The notes under the pieces were generated by a model. The model had not been told where the DNA came from. It saw only the letters and a program-made list of their open reading frames with translations, and ran no database searches. A DNA stretch of 64,000 nt from Plantago major. Lineage: Eukaryota; Streptophyta; Magnoliopsida; Lamiales; Plantaginaceae. The DNA is taken from positions 27,749,397 to 27,813,396 of the forward strand of contig CM048841.1 of assembly GCA_026545765.1 (NCBI GenBank). The letters are read 5' to 3'. Of this stretch, positions 48,401-59,697 are shown in pieces; the stretch's first letter is position 1; every line of letters begins with the position of its first letter. The translations under genes were made by a program, and so were the position numbers.

Positions 48401-49567
48401 GACAAAGACAAGAATCAGGTGTGTTTGCTTCTAAAATCTCTTTATGGGCTGAAACAAAGTCCCAGACAATGGTATAAGAGATTTGATACTTATGTGCTGA
48501 GTATTGGATTTATAAGAAGCTCATATGACAGCTGTGCATATATTCTTCATTGTTCAACTGATGCAATCATATTCCTACTGTTGTATGTTGATGATATGTT
48601 GTTGGCTAGTAATGATATCTCAGAGATTAGTAAAGTGAAGAAACTACTGCAAAGTGAGTTTGAAATGAAAGATTTAGGCAATGCTAGTAGAATCTTGGGC
48701 ATGGATATCACAAGAGAGCTGAAACACAGTACTCTATACTTGTCTCAGCAACACTATGTTAACAAAGTTTTGTCTAGATTTTATATGCATCAAGCCAGTG
48801 AAGTTTCTACACCACTGGGTCAACATATCAAGCTTTCTCTAGATCAATGTCCAAAAGATGAAAAGGACGTAGCTGAAATGGAGAGAGTTCCTTATGCAAA
48901 TGCAGTTGGAAGTCTCATGTATTCAATGGTCTGTTGCAGACCAGACCTTGCTCACAGTATGAGTGTGGTAAGTAGGTACATGAGTTGTGCAGGGAAAGCA
49001 CATTGGGAAGCTGCAAAGTGGATATTGAGATACATGAAAAGGACAGCTAACCATGGTCTGATGTTTATGAAGAATAACATTGAAGATGCAGAAGCTTTGG
49101 TGGGATATGTTGATTCAGACTTTGCTGCTAATCTGGATAGTAGGAAGTCACTTACAGGTTATGTTTTCACATTATATGGTACAACAATCAGCTGGAAGTC
49201 AGTGCAACAACCTGTGGTAGCACTCTCAACCACATAAGCTGAATTTATAGCATTTACTGAAGCTATTTGGCTTAAGGGAATTATCAATGAGTTTGGTATT
49301 GTTCAGGAGTGTATATGCATATATTGTGATAGTCAGAGTGCAATACATCTTACTAAACATCAGATGTATCATGAGAGAACCAAGCATATTGATGTAAAGA
49401 TGTATTTTATCAGAGCCATTGTAGAGAAAGGTGAGATTAAAGTGAAGAAGATCTCAACTTTGGACAACCCAGCAGATGCAATGACTAAGGTATTATCATC
49501 AGGGAAGTTTGATTATTGTTGCAGATTGATTAACAATTGCAGCAATGTCACAGCAACATCAGTTTGA
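45458..49567 (+). pseudogene. Element E gag-pol region
   Basis: Gag starts at MASTTRFDTEKL with a UBN2 core (VWDKLEELYHVKTVASKIKL). A CCHC knuckle CYHCKKVGHLKKDC lies at 46178-46219. The protease is recognised by WVLDYGCSFHISP, the pre-integrase by LWHRRLAHVSDKG. Integrase shows [19 protein letters not shown] and [20 protein letters not shown]. Reverse transcriptase is recognised by [19 protein letters not shown]-like and LYVDDMLLAS (about 48580-48610). RNase H shows GYVDSDFAANLDSRKSLTGY and HIDVKMYFI. The sequence style matches the Tork/Tnt1 group. Fossil. Confidence 0.9.
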
Positions 49568-49687
49568 TGATGGATGAGAGGGGGTCTGTTCTAACCTCGG
49601 GAACAGGATGAAAGGGGATTGGTTCTAACCTTGAAGGAACTGGATTAAGTGAGAACTGAAGCAAGAAACTCTCTAAAGGTGGAGAAT

Positions 49688-50228
49688 TGTGAAGATTAGA
49701 GCGTTTATATGGGTTTTAGTACAGATTCTGTGGTTTATTTCTGTAAATTTACAGAGTTCAGCGTATCTTGCCAGATTGCACAGGTCCCGTTGATCTGATC
49801 AATCTAATGGTTGAGATTTAAACTCAGGCGGAGGGAAAGTTAGTTGGCTATTTACAAAAACAGAGCATCTAGGTCGTCTCTTCCGAATTCGTTTCAATTG
49901 CTGTGTAATTCGTATATATAAGCTTGTATCTCTGTAATTGAAGGAGAGATTCATTCCATTAATCATTCAATTGTCAGTTATAGTGAGAGAAACACTAGTG
50001 AGAGAGAGAATTGGTTGATAGAGCTTATCACCATTGTTGGTGATTGAAAAGCTTGATTCTTGTAATCTTTCATTGATTAGTGAATCGTTCTTGTTGTTCT
50101 CCGTGGATGTAGGCTAGGCCGAACCACGTAAATCTTGTGTTGATTTCTTTGCACATTAGATTGATTGTAGTTTCATAATCGTCTTTGTTTGATCGGTAAT
50201 TTGATCGGAATTGTTCGATTGTTCAATA
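49688..50228 (+). repeat. Element E 3' LTR
   Basis: 541 bp, colinear with the 5' LTR, followed by the AAATT target duplicate. Confidence 0.93.
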
Positions 50229-50290
50229 AAATTAACACATATACGGTTTATATTTAGTACTACTACTTCGGGAACCAAACAACCGGCACT

Positions 50291-50973
50291 AGGGGTGTAA
50301 ATGAAACGAACGTTCGTGAAGATTTCACGAAAAATTTCAGTCAACGCTCAGTTCATGTTCGAGTTTAACCTATCCGAACAGTTCGCGAACATGTTCATTA
50401 ATAGACGAACACGAACACATAATTTATTGTTCGGTAGTTCGCGAACTGTTCGTGAACAAATTATATCTATAATAATTTTATATTATTTTATATATGGAGT
50501 ATACTATTTCCTAACCTAATCTATCATTTTCATTTTTACATAAGTTATAATACTCCCACCGTCCCAAATTCATTTTCCCGCCCGGACACAAATTTTAAGA
50601 TAAAAGTGAATAAAATAGGAAATATGGTAATAAAGTAGGAAAGTTGTTGAATAAAGTGGAAGAGATAGTGAATAAAGTATGAGAGATTGAATAAAGTAGG
50701 AGGGAGATTTTTCATTAAAGGAATGAGAAGTTCAAATTGGGACGTCCCAAAATGGAATGCGAGAAGTTGAATTCGAGACGGAGGGAGTATTTTCTAACCT
50801 AACCTACACAAAACCTATAATAGTTCGCGAACTGTTCGTGAACATGTTGAAATATTAACGAACTAAACATGAACAAGTGTTCAGATATTCGACGAACATG
50901 AACATGACATATATTAACGAACAAACGTTCGTTAAGGTCAATGTTCGGTTCTTTCGGTTCGAAATACACCCCT
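50291..50973. mobile_element. MULE-like inverted-repeat element
   Basis: Terminal inverted repeats begin AGGGGTGTA on both sides (50291 rightward; the complement of ...TACACCCCT ending at 50973). Subterminal foldback sequence is rich in GAACGTTCG. The element is flanked by a 10-bp direct repeat AACCGGCACT (50281-50290 and 50974-50983), in the size range of Mutator-type target duplications. There is no transposase. A Stowaway element sits inside it. Confidence 0.65.
50553..50787. mobile_element. Stowaway MITE nested in the MULE-like element
   Basis: 235 bp. The left end CTCCCACCGTCCCAAATTC and the right end GAGACGGAGGGAG match the Stowaway (Tc1/mariner) terminal consensus. TA target duplication at 50551-50552 and 50788-50789. 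Internal AATAAAGTAGGA-type repeats are typical of the family. Confidence 0.88.
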
Positions 50974-51038
50974 AACCGGCACTCTTTAGATGCATTTGGT
51001 CGATTGTAATAGTCTGCAAATTATGCAGTAATAACGAG

Positions 51039-52045
51039 ATTTGCAAAAAGAAAAAGTGGTGGGGTAAAAAGATTTCTTTCTGTATAAAAATGCGATGCTA
51101 TGCTGGTAATGATGATCATTATTATGCTATGCTGGTGAATGGTGATGATGATCATTATGCTTGCCCTTTACCCAAAAATATAGTAATATCTCTTTTCTTT
51201 GTAATCACTTTTTCCTATACTTTGTTACAGTCTCTTTCAAAAACATGAGCTTGCATATGGTAAATAAGTCATTTTGATCATTCTCAAAGAGTATGAGTAT
51301 CAGAAAAGACCCATCTTTGTGAGAAACAGGGTAAATGGAGAAAAAGTATGGTTTTTGGGGTGTTCTAAGGAGTTGTTGTGTTGCCAATAGCTCCTCAGAT
51401 TCAAGAAATTCAGGCAATGTTATCACTAAAAGGAGTCTTGTTTATGATGCTGCAGGTAAATTCATTCTTTCTTTCTTTCCATTTTCTTTTTTCTCAATCT
51501 TTTCATCACATTGCCATTGTACATTAGCAAACTACTCTGTTTTCAAGAAATACCATCTTTACTCTGTTTCAACTACTAGTACTAGCTTCACATGGGAGAA
51601 CTGGTGAAGGTAAACCTTTCTTTAGCAGCTTTGCAGAGATATGCATGGTGTTTGAGATTCATTTTCAAACTCAATCGGGTTGATGAATTTTGAAGTTTTG
51701 TGTTTAATATTAAATTGTAATATTGATAGAGTTTAGTAGGGTATTTGAGTTTTGATATCATGGTTTGAAGTGAAGAACAAACGTAATTGGCAAAAATAAA
51801 CTCGAACTAAAAAAACTAACCTTAAGTTTAAAACCAAATGAATTGACGGTGATTAACATCAAACCACATTTTTTCTAGTGGCATCACATTTAGTTATACA
51901 CATTATTACATATAATAAATGAAATATTTCATCTTTTAAGTAACATCTTTAGTAATGGAGGTGATGCACAAGTATTAAATTCATATAAAAAACGCGGTGT
52001 TTCTGGCTAATAATGTAACATTAGTCTTTCTTCTATTTCAAACGT
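51039..52045 (+). repeat. Segmental duplicate of the kinase 5' region (copy 1)
   Basis: Aligns with 62489-63605: upstream sequence (GAAAAAGTGGTGGGGTAAAAAG, ATGATGATCATTATGCTTGC), the whole first exon, the splice donor and the start of intron 1 (TTCATATAAAAAACNCG...). Homology fades after about 52045. Confidence 0.85.
51335..51455 (+). pseudogene. Orphan first exon of a PBL-type kinase
   Basis: It encodes 40 residues starting MEKKYGFWGVLRSCCVANSS and ending SLVYDAA, followed by a GT donor (CAG|GTAAATTC). It differs from the exon at 62772-62892 at few residues (for example Phe for Cys at position 7, Ser for Gly at position 13). I found no matching second exon (ETRYLNASNRE) or kinase domain downstream before the next elements. 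It is therefore probably a truncated duplicate of the host gene. The promoter may still be present. Confidence 0.7.
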
Positions 52046-52481
52046 TGAGGCATATCAAAGCTCTGTGTTCCTTCCAGCAATGGACTTAGCTCATTTTTTT
52101 TAAAAATTTAATCAGGATGACGTCATCAGGGATAAATGTGGAGAAACTAACGACACTGCAACTAAAAATAAGAGTTAACTCACTACGGAGTCTAACATTT
52201 TAACTTTGAATGGTGTCCATGTTCATATCTAATTCAGTATATACTAGAGGGTCTTTATATTTCCCTATAACTAATCATATGATCAGTTGATCGCACAATG
52301 TCATGTATGTAGATGTACTATATAATGCTCCCTCCATATTTTTACAATTTGCTTTATATATCTATTTGGTAAATCTTTTATAAAACCAATTTACATTTAC
52401 AATCTATAAAACTGGATTGTCTTCGCTTAAGTGACCCAGCTGGTCACTTATCCAGTCTAGGTGAAACTAATTTTACATTTT

Positions 52482-53131
52482 AGGGTTAATTACACTTTCA
52501 CCCCTATAAGATTCTCGTATTTTAAATTCCCCCTGAAACCCACGGGTTCTGAAAGATCGTTACAATTCCCTCCTGAACTTTGCTCAGGGTTTCATGGCCG
52601 TTAACTTTCGCCGCCAGTCAACGCGGTCAAACTGTTAAAAAAGTCAACCGTCAACTGAGGTTTGAAAGTAAGATTTGTAAAAAAAATATTTTTTCTGAAA
52701 AAAAAGAATTTTACATCAGCAAATTTTTTTTATGACATCATAAAGATTGATGGTTTCAAACTCTGTCCTCGAGGGGTCCCAACGTAAGATTAGTCAAATT
52801 GAAAAAAAAACACATAGATTTTTCTGAAAAAGTAACAAGGAAATTTGAATGTAATTTACGGAATAAAAGTAGAAGAAAGTAAGAAAATTGATTGAAAAGG
52901 AAGAATTTGAAACCATGGGCAATTCCGGAAATTCACGATTTATTAATGACGTCATTATGAAGTCAGCCGTCAATTCCGTTAAAAAAGTCAACTGTCAACT
53001 AGGGTTTGAAAGTAAGATTTGTTGACTGAGGTTGACTTCGTTAGTCAACTAACGGCAGGGGGGTGTACAAAAATGTTTGGGGGAAATTGTAATTTTGGAC
53101 TCTTCCAGGGGGTGTTTCTGTAATTAACCCT
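52482..53131. mobile_element. Inverted-repeat DNA element (650 bp)
   Basis: Ends AGGGTTAATTACA and, complemented, AGGGTTAATTACA. The direct repeat ACATTTT (52475-52481 and 53132-53138) flanks it. Internally it has a repeated AAAAAAGTCAAC(C/T)GTCAACT block (about 52638 and 52984). No coding capacity. Superfamily uncertain (hAT- or MULE-like). Confidence 0.6.
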
Positions 53132-53339
53132 ACATTTTAAGGTGTAAAATCAATTATTCTTAAGACTGTACGTTCGTTATTTAATAACTATAATCAGATG
53201 TTCTGCACTTCCAATTTAGCCAAAGTCTTGAAAAATGTAAAAGTTTTCTAAAAAAGATAGGAAAGTCAAAGTTTTTTGTGTTTTTTTGCAGTTTTTGGGT
53301 TTTAGTGGTCTGACCGGCCGAGTTTCTTAAAAAACCGCT

Positions 53340-54670
53340 AAAACACACATTTTTTGTTATGCTTTTAATAGATTATGTTATGGTTTTAACTTGTTAGCAT
53401 TGAAAGTTTCAGTTACAGTTTTAACATATTTTGTTAATGTTTTAAGAGATGATGTGATGGTTTTAATGCATCAGTATTGTATGTTTCAATTATAGTTTTA
53501 ACATCTTTTGTTAATTTTTTAAGATATGGTGTGATGGTTTTAAGGGCCTTATAATACTTTTAAGATGACTTGCTATAATTTTAAGTGACAATTTAATATC
53601 ATTAAACCACCATTAAGTAAGTCTAAAAGTTTAAGGGATGTCATTAAAACATCAATAAACAAAATTAAAATAAGCTAGTTGATAAATTCAGTCATTACAT
53701 TATTGAAACATTTAGTCATCCAAAAGTTTTAAAACATCTATTCTCATAGTAAAAAAGTTACAATAAACTTTCATTCGGTATTTTTTTATACAAATGCAAA
53801 CTAAGTTATTAAAATACGTTTTTTTCGATTAAACTTGTTGGTGAACTTCGGCTTCCTGTCTTTTGTTGCTTGTGCTTGTTGCTTCAATACTGCAGTGACA
53901 CCTTTGAGAAACCTATCATCAAACTCGATGTCATCATTAACACCTGCTTAAAACATTCACTAACTAGGTTAAAACCATAATAACTCTCATCAAAACTATC
54001 AAATTGGTGCTTAAAAACAAAGAAAGAACACAAGCTAAAAACGGTAACATTGATGCTTAAAACTATAACAAAGCAGGAACATGCAACACAAACTAAAAAC
54101 AGTAACAATGATACATAAAACTTAACAGTGCCTCTTAAATCTATAACAAAACATTTACAAAATTCAAATTCTAAATATTTCTCATAAGCTAAAACACTAA
54201 CGTTGATGCTTAAAACTACAACAATATGTTTTAAAACTATAACATATGCGCTAAAAATAATAACAAGCAGAAAATATTCAACAAACTAAATATAGTAACA
54301 TTAATGTTTAAAATCATAACAGTGCATCTTAAAATTATAACAACGCCTCTTAAAAGTTAAACCTATAACAAAGCATGAACATGCAACACAAGCTAAAAAC
54401 AATAACATTGGTGCTTAAAACCATAATAGTGCATCTTAAAACTATAACAATGCATCTTAAAACTATAACAAAGCATTCGCAAAAAATCAAATAAAAAATA
54501 TTTCACCAGAGGCTAATAACACTAACGTTGCTGCTTAAAACTACAATTATAGGTCTTGAAACTATAATATATGCGCTAAAATAATAACAGGTGGAAACAT
54601 TCAACACGAGCTAAAACCATAACAATGATGCTTAAAACTATAACACCAGCTCTTAAAACCATAACAAAGC
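53340..54670. repeat. AAAACTATAACA-type repeat array with inverted left arm
   Basis: The right part (about 53930-54670) is a dense array of short units such as GCTTAAAACTATAACAATGC. It carries a higher-order period: ATAACAAAGCANGAACATGC at 54065 and again at 54365, with the same following order of blocks. The left part (about 53340-53600) has the complementary motif (GTTATGGTTTTAA, GTGATGGTTTTAA) with a period near 75 bp, giving a loose foldback. No coding sense. No known family recognised. Confidence 0.7.
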
Positions 54671-54959
54671 ACCAGATAACATGATTGCAAAATTATTCTG
54701 TCATTGTACAAATTTCAGATCTGATTTTAGATCTGGAAACATCAGATCGTAAAATTAACGAAAAACGAAAAATAAAAGGTCAAATTTCACTTCCAATTGA
54801 GATTTTAACGACAAAATAGATGAATTTTTGTTGATTTGAACATTTTTGCAATTGGATCTGAAAATCCGGTGGAAATCCGGCAAGATCCGGCAGAAATCCG
54901 ATGAATTAGAGAGAGATAAATTGATCGGTACATTTGATTGCCGCCGTGTTGGAGTACCA

Positions 54960-55012
54960 TAATTTTCCGGCGGAGGGAGGGAGGGAGGGAGAGAGAGGGG
55001 GAGAGAGGGGTA
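54960..55012. repeat. Purine-rich simple repeat
   Basis: GGAGGGAGGGAGGGAGG followed by GAGAGAGAGGGG. A long reading frame starting here (54934) runs through low-complexity sequence and is not supported as a gene. Confidence 0.8.
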
Positions 55013-55419
55013 TGAATGTTTTTTTCACTAGGGTTTTTGTAGAGATCGAAAGATGGTTAAGTAGTGTGAATTTTAGTGAGAGAGTGTGTTGTTATTTGAA
55101 TATTTATATAAAAGCTAGTGACCGATTTATAGTGTTTTTTAACCGTTTCTTTATTGTGAAAATCGAATTTTTCTATACAGTAGAAAAACCTTCCATTTTA
55201 CTATGCTTATCCTCCAATTCATCATCAACCACATACCATATCTCCTATGTCTTCACCAATCTCAAAAGCAAACATGTCAGTTCGAGAGCTTGCCTACACA
55301 TGTGCCATTCTCATCCTCCAAGGCAATGGTATCATATCACAATTCACAGTGGAGAATCAGTCAATTTGACATTAAATCGTACCATTTGCCAAGCTTTGTC
55401 AAAAGAGGAAAATTAAGGA

Positions 55420-56020
55420 CTTCTTATTGTATGGTGGTGGTAATGTCGATAGTCCAACTCGGGTCCGAGTCACAACCCCAAAATTCAGGTATGAACCGAA
55501 GATGCTTTTGGTTTTTTGAAAGTTCCAGTTAAGTGCTTATCTTTACGGTCAATGCCATTTATATTAGTTTCAATTTTGATAACTACAGATTCCGCAGCAC
55601 CTCCTCAAAGCGCCACGTCACCAATCTCGAGGCATAAGCACCAAAACTCGAAGGGCCCAAACTAGTATTCTAGCAACATCGGCATAGACCTTCAAGGCGG
55701 TCCCTCGAGGCAGGAGTGCCATTCGAAGCGCAATTGATGTACTTTATCAGAACGGGGACAAAAGATGGCATATGATGAATTCCTATAAATACCAAGGAAT
55801 AGTCCCACTATTAAGGACTTTTGGACAATCGAGCATTAAACACTCTTAATCCATCATTATCCATCATTACTCCAAGGACATATTGGTATTATTAGACTTG
55901 ACATATTTATAGCAGCATCAAATTTAATTCGGGTTATCAAGACGTTTTAATTAATAATATCGATCTTACCGGTTCGGGAGACTTTGATCTTGAATTATTT
56001 GTCTGGTGTATTTTCCTAGG
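55420..56020 (+). other. Gene-free stretch upstream of the TMEM45-like gene
   Basis: It contains CCTATAAATACC near 55779 and an LTR- or promoter-like context (CATCATTATCCATCATTACTCC downstream). It may be a solo-LTR remnant or part of the host promoter. No inverted ends or target duplication were established. Confidence 0.3.
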
Positions 56021-56029
56021 TGACAGGTG

Positions 56030-56226
56030 CACATGTGTCCTTCCGCATCATCATCATCATATCATCATCATTCATAGTATCACAATTCATCACAATCCAA
56101 AGTCGAACCGAACCGAACCGAACCTCGCGCTGCTCCATCTTACTGCCTCAATCTCCATCACATCAACAATCAGCCTGCCGCCTTGTCGTTCCACCTCGCC
56201 GGCCACCACCTAACAGTTTCTTCAGG
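56030..56226 (+). other. Probable 5'-UTR exon of the TMEM45-like gene
   Basis: Transcript-like CT/CA-rich leader (ATCATCATCATC, CCGAACCGAACCGAACC, CCTCGCCGGCCACCACC) ending TTCTTCAG|GTGATTTTTT, a good plant donor followed by a T-rich intron. An acceptor-like CTATAG lies just before the ATG at 57545. Inferred, not proven. Confidence 0.45.
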
Positions 56227-56735
56227 TGATTTTTTCTTTTTTCAATTTTAATTTGCTTTCTGTGTATCATTTTGTTCTTCTGTTGATCAAATCCATTTTT
56301 GCATCAATTCTTTCATGAATTTTAACTGGTTTGCAATTAAAGATCTTTTTTTTCTTTCTTTTTTGGTGTTGAATTTGACTAATTCCGAGCGTGGAACGTT
56401 GACCTTGTTGATATTGAATCTATCGCCCTCAAGATTTGTGCAATTTTGACTTTTAGGAAATTTCATGGAGAGTTACACACCACCTTTTCTTTCGGATTTC
56501 TTCTCTCTTTAATGTTGTTCTGTGTGAAAATTCATACATTGCTACTCTGATCACTATAAGAAAATTCATACAGGTCATTGTCACAAGTTGATTTCAGGCA
56601 AGAGTTGACTGCTTTGGGTTATTGCTCCGTTTAATTTTTGATTTGGCTGTTTTTCGGGACAAGGAACAGACATTACAAAGTGTTAGCAAAACAGGTTGGT
56701 TCTTGATTTCGATGGTAATTTTGTTTTCGGTTCTT

Positions 56736-56770
<35 letters not shown>

Positions 56771-57370
56771 AAGTTAAATTCATATAGAGCTCCAAAGTGA
56801 TAGTACAGCAAAGTGTGTTTGGGGCATACCCTAAAGTACAAAATCACAAAAGTATCAAGGTATAGAAGATCAACACAATCTCTATCAAGGACAAGAGGCA
56901 ATCTAAGAAACCTTATCTAGTCTAGGACTATTTCCAGTTTAACAAAGAACCAAATCCTGTATCTCAATCAACACATATCTACACAAACATTGTAGTACTC
57001 AGGCTAGGACTCCAGGGACAGAACCTGTGATCCCATTCCAAGAGCTGACCACCATTTCCACTCACCATGACTCCAGACACAGTCTGTGGTCACTCTCCAC
57101 AAGCTAGAAAGGCAGTAGATACGAAACAGGAGCCAAGCAGGTCCCATTATCCTTGAAAAACTCTATATGAACTTGGAGGGAGAAAGATAAAGCTGCAGAG
57201 TTCAGAACTATCTTACCCCAAGCAAACTTTACTATCAACCAACCCAAAGCTGCTCAAGCCAATCTATTAGCAAACAAGAATCACAACACAAAAAACCCAG
57301 CATCATATCTGTTTAAACCAAAAACTAAATACAGAAAACAACTTTAAATCTTCTGCAACCTAGAAATATC
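56736..57370 (-). mobile_element. 5'-truncated LINE (L1-type) in the 5'-UTR intron
   Basis: A roughly 30-nt T run at its left edge is the poly(A) tail of a minus-strand insert. It is flanked by the 14-bp target duplication TGTTTTCGGTTCTT (56722-56735 and 57371-57384). The minus-strand 3' end (GGTATGCCCCAAACACA ... CTCTATATGAATTTAAC) resembles plant L1 tails. No coding domain remains in its 635 bp. Confidence 0.75.
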
Positions 57371-57544
57371 TGTTTTCGGTTCTTGATTTGGTTGGTAATT
57401 TGTTTTTGGGGAAAGTCTTACTTGTATTGGTTGTGATTATTACCAGTTCTGAATTTGATAAAAGGAGGCATATGATCATACAGGGTAATATATCTGAAGG
57501 GATAGCCCGAATTAGAAACAGGTAGATGAAGCTATAGAAGGATA

Positions 57545-57891
57545 ATGGGTTCATTGAAAGGACATATTCTTCCAGGGACATTATTTTTTGTTGTTGGGAT
57601 ATGGCATGTATGGTGTGCTATAGTCAGATACGCATCGAATCCTAAATCGTTCCAAGTTAGGGTTTGGAACCCTGTACCCGGTTTTGATGGGAGGCTCAGG
57701 TACCTGGAGCTATACGTGATAGTAGTTGGAGGATTAATTGATCTGTGCATAGAATTTTTCTACTCGACGCATCTTCAGATCTTTGTTCATGGAGTGTTGA
57801 ATCCTTCTCATATGAACAACTTCGAGCACTCGGGCATGCTTCTCATGTTCTTCATTTTTGGCATTATTACATTGATTGCAGAGCAGACAAG
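57545..57891 (+). CDS. DUF716/TMEM45-like membrane protein, coding exon 1
   Basis: The first of two coding exons of a predicted 274-residue multi-pass membrane protein of the DUF716 (TMEM45) family. It starts MGSLKGHILPGTLFFVVGIW, the usual family N terminus with GH..PG followed by a hydrophobic helix. It continues with helices at about residues 55-75 (LYVIVVGGLIDLCIEFF) and 97-115 (GMLLMFFIFGIITLIAE). The exon ends AG|GTGATT in phase 2 and joins exon 2 at 59220 to give AEQTSFLPLP. The ATG at 57545 is chosen because the family start follows directly. The biochemical role of plant DUF716 proteins is not well defined. Tobacco and Arabidopsis relatives have been linked to virus response, which I mention only as family context. 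Confidence 0.9.
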
Positions 57892-59219
57892 GTGATTTCC
57901 TTTTTTTACAATCTCTGTTAGATTCAGTAACTAAGAAAAATTGATCATAATTTAGGAAATTGTTTTATTCTTAATTTGTTTGCTTTTCTTTGTATATATT
58001 CCATCTGCTTTTACTTTCTGGCTTTACCTATTTTGTCACTCTGATTGAGAATTGAGGTGTAGGATTTTAGTTAAATTTGATGTTTTGCACTGGAGGGATA
58101 TTACTAATCACTACATTTGATGCATTTTTCGATCTTCAAAATTTCTCTCTTAAATCCCTCCATGAGCACCCTTCTGCATTTGTAAACATGTTGGCAAATA
58201 TTCTTTTGCTGCACCCATAAATATTGCGAAGTGGAGTTTTTGTTCACCATAGTTGTCTCTTATATTCAGATAAGGTACTGAAAATATAGTTATTCTTTGA
58301 TTGGAAAATGCCTCCTACTACTGGATAGCCTCATGTATTCTCTGCTGTTCTGAGAAGTTTTTCAAAGACTAGCTGGTATATTAGTTCTTTATTTTAGCAT
58401 AATTTGGATTGGAACACATACCCTATGAATCCGGCTGAATATATTAGTGATAATGTAACACAAACATGTAAAATGTATTCAAATATGTAATATGTAGATT
58501 GTAGTTTCGTTCCTATTCTCAAACAAGTAAAGGAGTTTATGCCAGATAACTAAGACACCTAGGTTAAGGTTAGCCATCTTTGCATCCACAATGTATATCG
58601 TATCCAATAAAAACACTAGTTTATATGAACAGTCTATTCTTAGGCTCATAGTTCTTTATTTGCTTCCGTAGCTGTAGGCTATAGCAATCACAAGCAAGGA
58701 AGTGGATCAAACATCAGAAACGTCATTTCGGACAAAATATACACTATACGCACGTCACGTGACTTTTTGTAACTGTTTTAGGATGATAATGTCTTCTGAG
58801 CATACATATGACTAGGAACTGATAGAACTTAGAAGTTAGCTTCACTGGATTTGACCTAGACTCTTAAAATTGGAGGTATTGACTTATGATTAGAGTAGAG
58901 TTATTGGGTTGACAATCCTATTTCATAGAGGGGTAAACGTGTGGTATGCTTACCTATTTGGACGCCCTTTAAGATGGATGAGCATACTCTCGACTGAGCA
59001 GAGCACGTTAGTCCTGTATCGTGTAATCTCTTATATTGCACTGGATCTCATTATATGTTAGGACAAAAGATGTATTGGATTATGCAGGGTAGAAGGGGAG
59101 CTCTAGCTTAATTTTTTTCAGTTAATTGTGTTGATCATGATATTTTATTAATCTATTAGCTCTATCATTTACTAGTTATCGCCTTCCTCTAACAAGCATC
59201 TTGTTCCCCTTTTTATCAG
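57892..59219 (+). other. Intron of the TMEM45-like gene
   Basis: GT-AG intron of 1328 bp with a T-rich 3' end. I see no transposon terminus or RNA gene in it. Confidence 0.85.
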
Positions 59220-59697
59220 CTTTCTTCCGTTGCCCCAAGGAACTTTATGCTTTATTGCATCAGCCGCATTCACTGCAGAGTATCTCTTATTCTATTTCCA
59301 CTCAACTACACATAAAGGCCTTGAGGGATATTATCACCTGATCCTTGTCCTCCTAATAGGCCTCTGTATAATATCAACTATTTCTGGAGCTTTAATGCCA
59401 ACAAGCTTCCCAGCCGATATATGCAGTGGCATTGCTGTAACACTTCAAGGCCTTTGGTTCTATCAGACGGCATTCACTCTCTACGGTCCAATGATGCCAG
59501 AAGGTTGCCTACTCAAAGGAGACGAAATTTCATGTCATTCGACTGAGTATGAAGTCCAGGGTGAATTGCTGGCCAATTTTCAGCTGTTCCTTCAAGTTTT
59601 CTGTGTTCTTCTTTCGGTTGTAGGTGCCTATGTTTATGCTGAGCGAAGATATGGTGGTTTGGATCTGATAAACTCAGATGCTCCTGAGGATGGTTGA
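59220..59697 (+). CDS. DUF716/TMEM45-like membrane protein, coding exon 2
   Basis: Acceptor TTTTTATCAG at 59219 after a 1.3-kb intron. It encodes FLPLPQGTLCFIASAAFTAE, several further hydrophobic helices (LILVLLIGLCIISTISGA, SGIAVTLQGLWFYQTAF, LFLQVFCVLLSVVGAYVYA) and the family's conserved YFHSTTHKGLEG and LQG.WFYQ.AFTLYGP blocks. It ends at a TGA (59695-59697) after an acidic tail (DLINSDAPEDG). Total length agrees with family members (about 270-280 residues). The frame is intact across the junction, so the gene appears functional. The 3' UTR contains a long T homopolymer at about 59728-59748. Confidence 0.92.

Larger units (their letters stand above)
44852..50228 (+). mobile_element. Element E: 5.4-kb Tork/Tnt1-like Copia retrotransposon
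   Basis: LTRs 44852-45414 and 49688-50228 begin TGTGAAGATTAGAGCG and are flanked by the target duplication AAATT (44847-44851 and 50229-50233). Primer site at 45417, purine tract AAAGGTGGAGAAT at 49675-49687. A single colinear gag-pol of the Copia order (gag, protease, integrase, RT, RNase H) fills 45458-49567. Complete in layout but broken, with about four interruptions. LTRs are about 96-97% identical by eye, so of the order of one to a few million years old. Confidence 0.95.

Noticed and set aside
54934-55416. 160-residue plus-strand reading frame
   Set aside because: It begins in a purine-rich simple repeat, has no recognisable domain, intron signals or homologous style, and looks like chance openness.
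55590-56000. Solo LTR upstream of the TMEM45-like gene
   Set aside because: LTR-like composition and a TATAAATA motif, but no matching TG...CA ends or target duplication. Kept only as a low-confidence stretch description.
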